Of a stretch of DNA of 30,663 bases, positions 1-7,449 are shown in pieces. The translations under genes were made by a program, and so were the position numbers. Location of the stretch: the NCBI GenBank assembly GCA_046299435.1, contig JBKBIC010000031.1:1-30663 (forward strand). Reading direction: 5' to 3'. A model generated the notes under the pieces. It made no database searches, was not told the DNA's origin, and saw nothing but the letters and a program-made list of their open reading frames with translations. Source of the DNA: M3007 sp046299435 (GTDB lineage Bacteria; Bacteroidota; Bacteroidia; Chitinophagales; Saprospiraceae). The stretch's first letter is position 1. Every line of letters begins with the position of its first letter.

Positions 1-398
1 GGAGAGGCATAAAAAGTAGAGGTGCCAGCAAAGTTCGCGTCAATAGTAGAGAGCGAAACCTTGTAACCCGATGCAGCAGCAAGGGTTACTTGAAAATAGT
101 CGGTATTCGATGTTGAGATGCCGTTGTTCTGGAATCCTTGCGTTCTGAAACTATTGCTTCCAGTGCTTGCCCCTGCACCAGTACCCCTCGTTATGTTGCT
201 AGCATTACCTGTTGAGACAAGGTTTGCATCGAACGTAGTGGCAGCGAATGTCGCTGGGCTACTTTGCCCAAAAAAATTCCACGCTGCTATCTGCCCCCAC
301 CCCACCATCGCCCAAAGCGACAGCAACAAGGTCAGGCAAAAAGCCGCCGGGCGGCGGCACACAGCATGGCAAGGAGGTGTGGTAATCTTTCGATTCAT
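1..398 (-). CDS. Secreted protein, N-terminal part only (runs off the window)
   Basis: An open frame on the minus strand starts at ATG 398-396 and continues past base 1, so only about 132 residues are visible. The N-terminus is basic, followed by a hydrophobic stretch (CLTLLLSLWAMVGWGQ) that ends at a likely signal peptidase site before IAAWNFFG. The mature part is rich in Ser, Thr, Asn, Gly and Ala and resembles the N-termini of large secreted, often type IX exported, Bacteroidota proteins that begin with a beta-sandwich domain. The visible part does not identify a function. A CGAAAGTA block at 537-544 reads TACTTTCG on the minus strand, one base off the TAnnTTTG -7 box, but no matching -33 box was found. 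Confidence 0.75.
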   Translation of the reverse strand, partial: MNRKITTPPCHAVCRRPAAFCLTLLLSLWAMVGWGQIAAWNFFGQSSPATFAATTFDANLVSTGNASNITRGTGAGASTGSNSFRTQGFQNNGISTSNTDYFQVTLAAASGYKVSLSTIDANFAGTSTFYAS

Positions 399-740
399 GT
401 TTGAAGAAGTTAGGAGGAAGGATATGCAATAGGTCACAGACGGGCGCACGGGACAGCCCGCAGCGACGCAGTCAAGTGTGTTTCAATTAGATTTCGGGAA
501 ACTTTCGGAAGCGGATTTGACGGCCCAAAGGCCGGGCGAAAGTAGAACAAGCGGCCACATTCGGACATTTCAAATGCGTGAATTTTCTATTAAATCAGGG
601 TTTGTCGCATAAGCGACAGCCCGCCCCGCTTGCACGGGACGGGCTGTCGAAGTGAATTGAAAAAGCAGGTTGTGTCGGAGCGTCAAATAGATTTGTTGGT
701 TTTCAACGCTTCAACTTTTCCCGCTTTTCAACCCGCAAAC
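399..740. other. Intergenic stretch of 342 bases, no gene seen
   Basis: This lies between the 5' end of the truncated secreted gene and the 3' end of the type IX-sorted DUF4331 gene, both on the minus strand. It holds a possible -7 box (537-544, minus) and a hairpin (614-649). I see no convincing coding sequence or RNA gene. Confidence 0.5.
614..649. terminator. Hairpin downstream of the DUF4331 gene, possible terminator
   Basis: CGACAGCCCG at 614-623 pairs perfectly with CGGGCTGTCG at 640-649 across a 16-base loop that can add further G-C pairs. It lies about 90 bases past the stop of the minus-strand DUF4331 gene. No clear T-run follows on either strand, so it is a hairpin with only possible terminator function. 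Confidence 0.4.
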
Positions 741-2804
741 TCACTGCTTCACCATTTTCACCACTTGCACGGATTTGCCTCCGTCGGAGCTGATGCGGGC
801 GTAGTACGCGCCTTTCGGCAGGTTGGCCGCGTCAAAATTCACCTCGTATTGGCCCGCGTCGCGTGGCTCGTTGGTCACGAGATTTTCCACCAAACGGCCC
901 GATTGGTCAAATACGGCGATGGTCACTTCGGTCGCGGTTTCCACTTGATAGCGCAACGTCGTGATGCCCGCGAACGGGTTCGGGTAGTTGGCCGCGATGA
1001 TGTTCATCGAATTGGCAGCCGAGTTCGGGTTCAGGCCGATGAAGCCCGACACGTCGTCGTTGCCTTTGCCAGCGCGTGCGGGCTGGCCGGCGCAGCTTTG
1101 GGTGCCTTGGTGCGGCGGCGCGAGGTACGGGAAGCGGCTGCGGATGGCCACGTCGTTCGCGTCCACGCCCGTCGAGTAGCCCAAAACGCCGAGCAAATCG
1201 GGCGTGAGCGGGCTGCCGCCGACCGTGTAATCATCGTACCAAAGGCCGATGGCGGCCAGTGCCACACCTGCGACGGCTTGCAGTTCGATGCGGGTCACGT
1301 CGTCTTCGAGGCGGCGGCCGTTCGGGAAGCCGTCCATGTTCGGGATGAATTGGATGTTCGTGTTCGTGTTGTACGGGGCTTGCGTCAGGCCGCGCACCGC
1401 CGCGTCAATGATGCCGAGCGGGCTGAAATCCGCACTGTTGCGCTTCGTCGGCGGCACGGCCATGTTCAGGCGGAGCATATCGCCGCCGTTTGGCAGGAAA
1501 TTGTTGATGAACGGTTTGCCGGGCGCGAGCGGGTTGCCGGCGGGTTTGCCGGTCGCCAGCTGGTACGGCGCGAGGTTCGGCACGCCCGTGTGGAAAATCG
1601 GCCAAAGGTCAACCGAGCGCGGCTTGCCGGGGCCGGGCAGCAGCACCGTGCCGAAAATGGCATCGTCCAAAGCCGTGCCCGCCACCGCCGGGGTGCCTTT
1701 CAAAGCCCAAAGCCCATCTTGGCCGTTGCCGAAATCGAACGCGCCGAGCGAGTTGCGCTGGACGCGCAGCGGCGCAAAGGCCGGGACGGCGGGGCCGAAC
1801 AGCGCGTCGTCCATGTACAGTGCCAATTCCGGGTTGTAGAAAAAGCCGTCGAGCGTCGTTTCCGCAAATTCTTGGTACGGCGTGAGGCTGTTCCAGTAGT
1901 CTTTGGAGCCGACGGGGATGACCGCTTCGTTCGTCAACGGCATACCGAGGCGGCTCACCTGCACCCAGTCGCCGCTGAACGTCTCGCCGCCCGGCGTGAG
2001 CGTGCGGATTTTCTGGCGGCTGGCCGAAGCCCACACACCGATGACGTGGTTCGGGTCGAGGATGTTCGCGGGTTTCACCGGAACGCCTGTTTTCAGCAGC
2101 GTCGCAATCGGGATTTGCAGGCAAATCGCGCTGACGTTTTTGCAGGCAAGGCCGTCGCGGGGCGTGCCGCTCGACTGGCGCGGCATATCGCCGAGGTCGA
2201 AAACGCCGCCGAGGTCAACGAAAAACGGGTCGTCCGTCGGGCCGACGAAAGCCTTTTCACCCGTGCTGGCCGTGCGGGTGGCATTGCTGAAAATCGTGGA
2301 GTAAGAGGTGTTCAAGCCCACGTTCGAGCTGATGGAGCGCGGGCCGATGTTCGTGGGCGGCACTTCGGCATTGTCCAAAATGAGCGTCCAAGTTTGGCCG
2401 CCGTCGAGGCTGCGTTCGAGGTCGTAGGTCTGTTTGAGGTTGCGGAGCCCGAGCCGGATGTTGAAAAACGTGGTCGGGTCTTCGTTCACGGTCGTGAACG
2501 TGAGGCGGTACGTCACGTCGTCGCCGGGCGTGGCCGTGTTGTTGTCCACGTGGATTTCGTAGCGGATACCCTCGCCGAAAGTGTAGTAGTTCGGGCCGCC
2601 CTGCGGCAATTGCAGCGGGACGTAGGTGGCGATGATGGTGATGGTGTTGGGCTTTTCCGGCGAGCGGAAAGCATAGACATCCACGTTGTCGGCCAAGGGG
2701 TCGTCGGCGATGAGCGGAGCCTCGCGGTGGCTGGAAGCGTTTGCCGTGAACGTCGTGGCCGCAAAGGCCAGACCGAGGCAAAGCATTTTATAGAGTGATT
2801 TCAT
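741..2804 (-). CDS. DUF4331 secreted protein with type IX sorting domain (687 aa)
   Basis: The protein has a signal peptide (residues 1-23, cleavage likely after ANA) and a mature protein starting SSHREAPLIADDPLADN, the hallmark start of DUF4331, a family of unknown biochemical function. The DUF4331 body spans roughly residues 24-560. Residues 605-687 form a type A type IX secretion sorting domain: it opens YPNPF, includes VFDQSGRLV and ends KGAYYARIS...VVKMVKQ. The protein should therefore cross the outer membrane and be surface-attached or released. It is the second gene after the paralogue at 2926-4656; the two share long, nearly identical stretches such as FIPNMDGFPNGRRLEDDVT, which points to tandem duplication. 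Only this copy carries the sorting domain. The 722-aa plus-strand frame over it is a GC-driven shadow. Confidence 0.93.
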   Translation of the reverse strand: MKSLYKMLCLGLAFAATTFTANASSHREAPLIADDPLADNVDVYAFRSPEKPNTITIIATYVPLQLPQGGPNYYTFGEGIRYEIHVDNNTATPGDDVTYRLTFTTVNEDPTTFFNIRLGLRNLKQTYDLERSLDGGQTWTLILDNAEVPPTNIGPRSISSNVGLNTSYSTIFSNATRTASTGEKAFVGPTDDPFFVDLGGVFDLGDMPRQSSGTPRDGLACKNVSAICLQIPIATLLKTGVPVKPANILDPNHVIGVWASASRQKIRTLTPGGETFSGDWVQVSRLGMPLTNEAVIPVGSKDYWNSLTPYQEFAETTLDGFFYNPELALYMDDALFGPAVPAFAPLRVQRNSLGAFDFGNGQDGLWALKGTPAVAGTALDDAIFGTVLLPGPGKPRSVDLWPIFHTGVPNLAPYQLATGKPAGNPLAPGKPFINNFLPNGGDMLRLNMAVPPTKRNSADFSPLGIIDAAVRGLTQAPYNTNTNIQFIPNMDGFPNGRRLEDDVTRIELQAVAGVALAAIGLWYDDYTVGGSPLTPDLLGVLGYSTGVDANDVAIRSRFPYLAPPHQGTQSCAGQPARAGKGNDDVSGFIGLNPNSAANSMNIIAANYPNPFAGITTLRYQVETATEVTIAVFDQSGRLVENLVTNEPRDAGQYEVNFDAANLPKGAYYARISSDGGKSVQVVKMVKQ

Positions 2805-2838
2805 CTTATTTGAAAGTTGAATAATTGAAGATGGCTGT

Positions 2839-2917
2839 GGCTATTTGGAGATTTGTTGATTTGGCTATCGCATGAATCCGTTTTCAAATCACCGAATAGC
2901 CAAATCACCAAATAGCC
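2839..2917. repeat. Low-complexity inverted repeat, GATTTGGC family
   Basis: The 5' arm (2839-2855, starts GGCTATTTGG) pairs with 2901-2917 at 16 of 17 positions. An inner GATTTGGCTAT (2858-2868) also pairs with ATAGCCAAATC (2896-2906), so alternative folds exist. It fills most of the gap between the two DUF4331 genes. Positions 2887-2911 are identical over 25 bases to 12415-12439. Confidence 0.8.
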
Positions 2918-2925
2918 TTGGAAAT

Positions 2926-4656
2926 TTAATTCGTTTCCGTGCCGCTCCACGGCAGCGCGACGTATGGGAAAGTGCTGACAAAAGCCTTGTCGTTTTCGCC
3001 CACGCCGGTCTCGTAAAAGAGCACGTTTTTGAGTTGTTTGGTCACGGGGTTGCCGCCGTTGAAATCGTCGTACCAAAGGCCGATGGCCGCCAAAGCCACG
3101 CCGGAGACGGCCTGCAATTCGATGCGGGTCACGTCGTCCTCCAAGCGGCGGCCGTTCGGGAAACCGTCCATGTTCGGGATGAATTCGATGTTCGTGTTCG
3201 TGTTGTACGGGGCGGCGGTCAGGCCGAGCACGGCGGCGGTGATGAGGCCGTCGGAGGAGAAATTCGGGTCGTTGCGCGGGGTGACGGGCGTGGCCATGTT
3301 CAGGCGCAACATATCGCCGCCACTCGGCAAGAAGTTGTGGATGAACGGTTTGCCGGCTGCCAGCGGGTTGCCGCCTTTGCCCGTCGCTAATTGGTAAGGC
3401 GGGAAATTGGGCACGCCCGTGTGGAAAATCGGCCAGAGGTCAACCGAGCGTGGCTTGCCGGGACCTGGCAAAAGGAGCGTACCGAAAATGGCATCGTCCA
3501 AAGCCGTGCCCGCCACCGCCGGGCTGCCTTTTAGCGGCCAAAGCCCGTCGTTGCCGTTGCCGAAATCGAACGCACCGAGCGAGTTGCGCTGAATGCGGAG
3601 TTTTTTGAAAGCCGGCACCGCTGCGCCGAACAGCGCGTCGTCCATGTACAGGCCCAGTTCGGGATTGTAAAAATGGCCGTCGAGCGTGGTTTCCGCCAGT
3701 TCGTCGTAGGGTGTGATGCTGTTCCAGTAGTCTTTGTTGCCGATGGGCACGACCACTTCGTTCGTCAATGGCATACCGAGGCGGCTGACTTGCACCCAAT
3801 CACCGCCGTCCGTCGGGTTGCCGCCCGTCGTGCTCAGCGTGCGCGTGGCCGGGCGGCTGGCCGAAGCCCACACGCCGATGACATAATCCGGGTCGAGGAT
3901 GGTCGTGGGTGTGCTGGGCGCGCCGGTTTTGAGGAGCGTGGCGATGGGCACTTGCAGGCAAATGGCGTGGACGTTCATCTGGCCGAGGCCGTCGCGGTAT
4001 TGCTTGCTGGCACGCGGCAGGTTGCCGAGGTCGAACACCGCACCGAGGTCAACGAAAAACGGGTCGTCCGTCGGGCCACAGTAGATTTTCTCGCCTGTTG
4101 CAGCGGTGACAATAGCTTGATTCACAAGTGCTTGGTACGTTGTGTTCAAGCCCGCGCCGCCCTCGATGGAACGCGCCCCGATGTACGGGGGCGGCACCGG
4201 GCCGTCGTCGTAAATCGTCGCCCAAGTGGAGCCACCGTCGAGGCTGCGCTCACATTTGAAGCGCGTCCGCAGGTTTTCCAAGCCGAGGCGGACCCGGAAA
4301 AACGTGGACGGGTCTTGGTTCGTGCGGGTGAACGTGAAGCGGTACGTCACGTCGTCGCCGGGCGTGGCCGTGTTGTTGTCCACATGGATTTCGTAGCGGA
4401 TGTTCTCGCCAAAAGTGTGGAAGTTCGGGCCACCGTGCGGCAGTTCAGCCGGGATGTAGCAGGCGATGAGCGTGACGGTGTTGGGGTTGTCCGGCGAGCG
4501 GAAGGCGTAGAGGTCGGTGTTGTCCGCCAACGGGTCGTTGGCAATCAACGGTGCTTCGCGGTGCGAGGAGGCCGAAAGCCCGCTGACCAGCAATAGGCCA
4601 AGCAAAGCCCCGAACACCCGACGCGCTGCGCGTGGAGAGCAGAGAAACTCTTTCAT
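2926..4656 (-). CDS. DUF4331 secreted protein without sorting domain (576 aa)
   Basis: The open frame extends upstream to 4851, but the start was placed at ATG 4656 because translation from there gives a normal signal peptide (MKEFLCSPRAARRVFGALLG..., cleavage after LSA at residue 29) directly before SSHREAPLIANDPLADN. The DUF4331 domain fills the rest. The protein ends shortly after the region that in its neighbour leads into the linker and type IX domain (...PYVALPWSGTETN), so it lacks any sorting signal and probably stays periplasmic or is released differently. It is the first gene of a likely two-gene transcript with the 741-2804 paralogue, separated by 121 bases that hold an inverted repeat. 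The function of the family is not known to me. Confidence 0.9.
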   Translation of the reverse strand: MKEFLCSPRAARRVFGALLGLLLVSGLSASSHREAPLIANDPLADNTDLYAFRSPDNPNTVTLIACYIPAELPHGGPNFHTFGENIRYEIHVDNNTATPGDDVTYRFTFTRTNQDPSTFFRVRLGLENLRTRFKCERSLDGGSTWATIYDDGPVPPPYIGARSIEGGAGLNTTYQALVNQAIVTAATGEKIYCGPTDDPFFVDLGAVFDLGNLPRASKQYRDGLGQMNVHAICLQVPIATLLKTGAPSTPTTILDPDYVIGVWASASRPATRTLSTTGGNPTDGGDWVQVSRLGMPLTNEVVVPIGNKDYWNSITPYDELAETTLDGHFYNPELGLYMDDALFGAAVPAFKKLRIQRNSLGAFDFGNGNDGLWPLKGSPAVAGTALDDAIFGTLLLPGPGKPRSVDLWPIFHTGVPNFPPYQLATGKGGNPLAAGKPFIHNFLPSGGDMLRLNMATPVTPRNDPNFSSDGLITAAVLGLTAAPYNTNTNIEFIPNMDGFPNGRRLEDDVTRIELQAVSGVALAAIGLWYDDFNGGNPVTKQLKNVLFYETGVGENDKAFVSTFPYVALPWSGTETN

Positions 4657-4979
4657 TGGTTTGGAAAAATTTGAGTGAAACTGAACGGGCATCGGCAATC
4701 GCATCTGCCCAGATGACTTGGATTTTGTGGCCGCTGGCAGCAACGGAAAGCCCGTCCCAACCAGTCCATACACATACGAGCCTTCACTCAAATGCGGTTT
4801 TCGGAAACCTGAAAAAACTTGTCGCCCGCCGATTCGTGCGCGGCGACGCACGTCCCTCGTTTGGATTTAGGTTTACATTTGTCGGCGGAAACGGCCCATT
4901 TGTACATCGGGGCAAACATTTTCCCCGCTCGCCCCGTTTTCATCCGCATCCTCACTGACTCACTAAAATTGAACACACC
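4657..4979. other. Divergent intergenic region of 323 bases
   Basis: This region separates the minus-strand DUF4331 pair from the plus-strand metallopeptidase and should hold both promoters. The only promoter-like string I see is TACATTTG at 4874-4881 (plus strand), an exact TAnnTTTG -7 box about 100 bases before the metallopeptidase start, but the nearest TTTG lies only 10 bases upstream of it. The short open frames here have no recognisable features and I do not call them. Confidence 0.45.
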
Positions 4980-5660
4980 ATGTTATTCGTCATCAGCATT
5001 GTATTCACCATCATCGGGTTCGTGTTGAGTGCCCGTTTGAAAAGCAAATTCAACAAATACGCCCAAGTCCCGCTGACCAACGGCATGTCGGGCGCGGAAG
5101 TCGCAGCGACCATGCTGCGGCACTACGGCATTTACGACGTGAAAATTACGCACGTCCCCGGCCAACTGACCGACCACTACAACCCCGCCGACAAGACCGT
5201 CAACCTCAGCGATGACGTGTACAGCGGGCGCAGCGTCGCCGCCGCAGCCGTCGCCGCACACGAGTGCGGCCACGCCGTGCAACACGCCACCGCGTACAGT
5301 ATGTTGCAGATGCGCTCCGCGCTGGTGCCGGTGGTCAACATCGCGGCTACCGTGCAGCAATACCTGTTCATGTTCGGCCTCGTGGGGCTGTATTTCACGA
5401 AAAACCCCATCATCATGATGGTCGTGCTGGCGGCTTTTGCCGTCACGGCCCTGTTCAGCCTCATCACTTTGCCTGTGGAATTTGATGCCAGCAAACGCGC
5501 CCTCGTCTGGCTCGAAAACAGCGGCGTGGCACGCGGCGCAGCCTACGACGGCGCAAAAGACGCACTCACTTGGGCAGCCATGACCTACGTTTCGGCAGCA
5601 CTGGCCGCGCTGGTGCAGTTCCTTTATCTGTTGTTGAGCTTCCTGAGCAGCCGGGAATGA
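4980..5660 (+). CDS. YugP-like membrane zinc metallopeptidase (226 aa)
   Basis: This is a member of the Zn_peptidase_2 (YugP) family of neutral zinc metallopeptidases, close to the B. subtilis length of about 225 residues. Residues 1-18 form a membrane anchor. The zinc motif HECGH lies at residues 94-98, followed by His102 in HAVQH; Glu95 would be the catalytic base. The typical TAYSMLQMRSALVPVVN segment follows, then two or three more hydrophobic helices (about 112-165 and 195-222). The substrate is unknown. It is a single gene that converges on birA; its stop codon is followed directly by an inverted repeat. Confidence 0.9.
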   Translation: MLFVISIVFTIIGFVLSARLKSKFNKYAQVPLTNGMSGAEVAATMLRHYGIYDVKITHVPGQLTDHYNPADKTVNLSDDVYSGRSVAAAAVAAHECGHAVQHATAYSMLQMRSALVPVVNIAATVQQYLFMFGLVGLYFTKNPIIMMVVLAAFAVTALFSLITLPVEFDASKRALVWLENSGVARGAAYDGAKDALTWAAMTYVSAALAALVQFLYLLLSFLSSRE

Positions 5661-5743
5661 TTGGTTGGTGGTGATTTGGCGATTCGGTGATTTGGCGATT
5701 TGAGGCCGTGCCGAATCGCCAATCATCCAACCACCAACCCAAT
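5661..5743. repeat. Low-complexity inverted repeat between convergent genes, GATTTGGC family
   Basis: The G/T arm (5661-5700) begins one base after the metallopeptidase stop and consists of 8-nt units such as GATTTGGC and GATTCGGT. The C/A arm (5711-5743) is complementary with small insertions. The C/A arm runs into the 3' end of birA, so the last BirA residues (GLVVG, stop at 5725-5723) are encoded by the repeat. The inner sequence differs at one base from the 25-mer shared by 2887 and 12415. Confidence 0.75.
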
Positions 5744-6583
5744 CTCTTTCACTGCAAAAAGCCGCTCCGCCTCCCCCGCTTCGACACGCAGCCGACCGTC
5801 CGCCGCCACGCCCCGGATGATGCCCTCAAAAACCGAGTCGTCGGCCAGATACCTGAACTTTGAAAGCTCGCCCAAGCGGTACAAGCGCTGCTCGTATTCC
5901 GCTCGGATTGCGGCCCACCCGGCGGCAGTTTTCAGTTGCAAATACCTGACTTCCAGATTCTTGAAAAGTGAATCGGCCACTTCGTCGAGGTCGAAAAAAC
6001 GACCTGTGGCCTGCGCCAGCGAAACGGGATTGGGCGCGTCGGAACGAAAAACCATCTGGTTGACGTTCAGGCCGATGCCCACGACGGACGACTGGATGTG
6101 CGCCCCGGCCAGCGAATTTTGAATCAAAATGCCCGCCGCTTTCCGGTCGCCGAGGTAAATGTCGTTCGGCCATTTCACGGTGGACGATGGACGGTGGATT
6201 GGAAATTGGAAATTGGAAACTGGAAATTGACCATCAAAGCCCGTCTGGGGGAAACTATGCGGGCCTTCCGATTTCCAATTTCCAATTTCTAATTTCCAAT
6301 CCACCGTATCAAGCACAGCCAACGCGACGGCCTCGCTCAGGCGGAATTGCTCGGACACAGGCAGGAAGAAGGGGTAAAAAATGACGCTCAACGTGAGGTT
6401 TTGCCCCGGCTCGCTTTCCCAGCGGCTGCCGTATTGTCCGCGCCCGGCTGACTGGCTGGCAGCCCGCACGACGGTTCCTTCCGCTGGCTTGCTTTTTGCG
6501 ACCAAATCGCGGGCGTAATCGTTCGTGGACGGTAGTTCGTCGAAACGCAGGTAAACCTTTCCGACAAAGAGGGTGTTTGACAT
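5723..6583 (-). CDS. birA: Biotin--[acetyl-CoA-carboxylase] ligase with repeat-derived insertion
   Basis: BirA activates biotin with ATP and attaches it to the biotin carboxyl carrier protein. This is the short, regulator-free form without an N-terminal helix-turn-helix. Seen: STND at residues 19-22, the adenylate-binding loop SQSAGRGQYGSRW (43-55), VKWPNDIY (136-143), KAAGIL (148-153) and a C-terminal SH3-like part. Oddity: between LAVLDTV and VKWPND, where the family normally has roughly 8-14 residues, there are about 40 (94-133) encoded by a near-perfect inverted repeat (6191-6307); the reading frame is kept. The site is a surface loop between a helix and a strand, so activity is probably retained (inference). 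It is divergent from rsfS, a neighbourhood common in Bacteroidota. Confidence 0.92.
   Translation of the reverse strand: MSNTLFVGKVYLRFDELPSTNDYARDLVAKSKPAEGTVVRAASQSAGRGQYGSRWESEPGQNLTLSVIFYPFFLPVSEQFRLSEAVALAVLDTVDWKLEIGNWKSEGPHSFPQTGFDGQFPVSNFQFPIHRPSSTVKWPNDIYLGDRKAAGILIQNSLAGAHIQSSVVGIGLNVNQMVFRSDAPNPVSLAQATGRFFDLDEVADSLFKNLEVRYLQLKTAAGWAAIRAEYEQRLYRLGELSKFRYLADDSVFEGIIRGVAADGRLRVEAGEAERLFAVKEIGLVVG
6191..6307. repeat. Inverted repeat inserted in frame inside birA, ATTGGAA family
   Basis: ACGGTGG followed by repeated ATTGGAA units (6191-6219) pairs with ATTTCCAATT... ending CCACCGT (6279-6307) at 28 of 29 positions, with a spacer of about 59 bases. It is wholly inside birA and translates on the minus strand to VDWKLEIGNWK on one arm and PVSNFQFPIHR on the other. 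It has no stop codon in the birA frame. Confidence 0.88.
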
Positions 6584-6658
6584 CGCGCATTAGGTTTTGG
6601 ACAGGCGACGGGCCGGCTCGAAATCCAAGTTCGCCCCGTCCCAATCGCAGAAACCGCC

Positions 6659-6666
6659 TACCTTTG
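6659..6666 (+). promoter_or_regulatory. -7 box candidate upstream of rsfS
   Basis: TACCTTTG matches the Bacteroidota TAnnTTTG -7 box exactly. It lies about 95 bases before the upstream candidate start (6763) and 145 before the chosen rsfS start (6811). No clear TTTG -33 element was found at the usual distance of about 19 bases. Confidence 0.35.
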
Positions 6667-6810
6667 GGCAGCTTTTCATCAAAGCCACTTCCTCGCAGAC
6701 CGCAAACATCGTTCACAGCCCGCCATCCGGCACTCACAAATTCATCACTCACCCACACAGGCATGGTTCAAGCCCAGCAATTTCCGACCCCCGAATTCCA
6801 AATCCGACAC

Positions 6811-7206
6811 ATGAATTTGCCCAACCCAAGCACCGCTGCCAAAGCCCGCGAACAACGCACCGAGCAGCTGAACCACACCATCATCGAAGGCATCCGCGAC
6901 AAAAAAGGCAAGCACATCGTGCAGCTCGACCTGCGGAAACTGGGCGACGCGCCCGCCGATTTTTTCATCATCTGCGAAGGCGACTCCAACGTCCACGTCA
7001 AGGCCATCTCCGATAGCATTTACAAAAAAGTGAAGGAGGACACCTTCACCATGCCCACGCACATGGAAGGCTCGCAAAGCGCGAAATGGGTGCTGATGGA
7101 TTATTTCAACACCATCGTACACGTCTTCCACCCCGAAACGCGGGAATTCTATGACCTCGAAAACCTTTGGAGCGATGCCAAAGTGACCGAATTCGCAGAC
7201 GTTTAA
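6811..7206 (+). CDS. rsfS: Ribosome silencing factor RsfS (Iojap family, 131 aa)
   Basis: RsfS binds ribosomal protein L14 on the 50S subunit and blocks subunit joining when nutrients are low. Family features seen: a helix ending IIEGIRDKKGKHIVQLDLRK, the core ADFFIICEGDSNVHVKAI and the C-terminal KWVLMDYFNTIVHVFHPETREFYDLENLW, typical of the domain. The start at 6811 (MNLPNPSTAAKAREQ) fits the family's length; an in-frame ATG at 6763 would add 16 residues. It precedes ftsH in the same direction, a frequent Bacteroidota order, but the 243 bases between them are filled by a large 24-nt repeat hairpin. The stop codon TAA overlaps an ATG that enters that repeat. Confidence 0.93.
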   Translation: MNLPNPSTAAKAREQRTEQLNHTIIEGIRDKKGKHIVQLDLRKLGDAPADFFIICEGDSNVHVKAISDSIYKKVKEDTFTMPTHMEGSQSAKWVLMDYFNTIVHVFHPETREFYDLENLWSDAKVTEFADV

Positions 7207-7445
7207 TGAGTGATTGGGTGAATGAGTCAATGAGTGATTGGGTGAATGAGTCAATGAGTGATTGGATGAATGAGTCAATGAGTGATTGGGTGAATGAGCG
7301 ATTGAGTGATTATCGTGTCATCGCTCCTCAATCGTTCATTCATCCAATCACTCATTCACCCAATCGCTCAATCACTCATTCACTCAATCGCTCATTGACT
7401 CAATCACTCATTCACTCAATCGCTCATTGACTCAATCACTCATTG
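7207..7445. repeat. 24-nt tandem array facing its own inverted array, between rsfS and ftsH
   Basis: Four head-to-tail copies of a 24-nt unit (TGAGTGATTGGGTGAATGAG + TCAA) run from 7207 to 7302 with no spacer. After a short centre (about 7303-7338), diverged reverse-complement units (CTCATTCACCCAATCGCTCA and variants) run to 7445. Together they could form a stem of about 100 bp. The left arm has almost no C and the right arm almost no G. The array starts at the rsfS stop codon and ends five bases before the ftsH start. It shares unit sequence with the element at 20217-20300. Confidence 0.9.
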
Positions 7446-7449
7446 AATA

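Noticed and set aside
630..2798. 722-codon open frame on the plus strand
   Set aside because: It lies opposite the DUF4331 gene, is rich in Arg, Val, Ala and His as expected of an antisense frame in GC-rich DNA, and shows no domain.
4788..5028. Short overlapping open frames in the region before the metallopeptidase
   Set aside because: No domain, no start signal and they overlap each other on both strands.
7206..7430. Small open frame of MSDWVNES octapeptide repeats overlapping the rsfS stop (TAATG)
   Set aside because: A 24-nt repeat unit always gives an 8-residue repeat if open. The frame continues through the inverted arm into unrelated residues and the same units occur elsewhere without an open frame.
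7207..7445. CRISPR array
   Set aside because: The 24-nt units are directly adjacent without spacers, half of them are inverted, and no cas genes are nearby.
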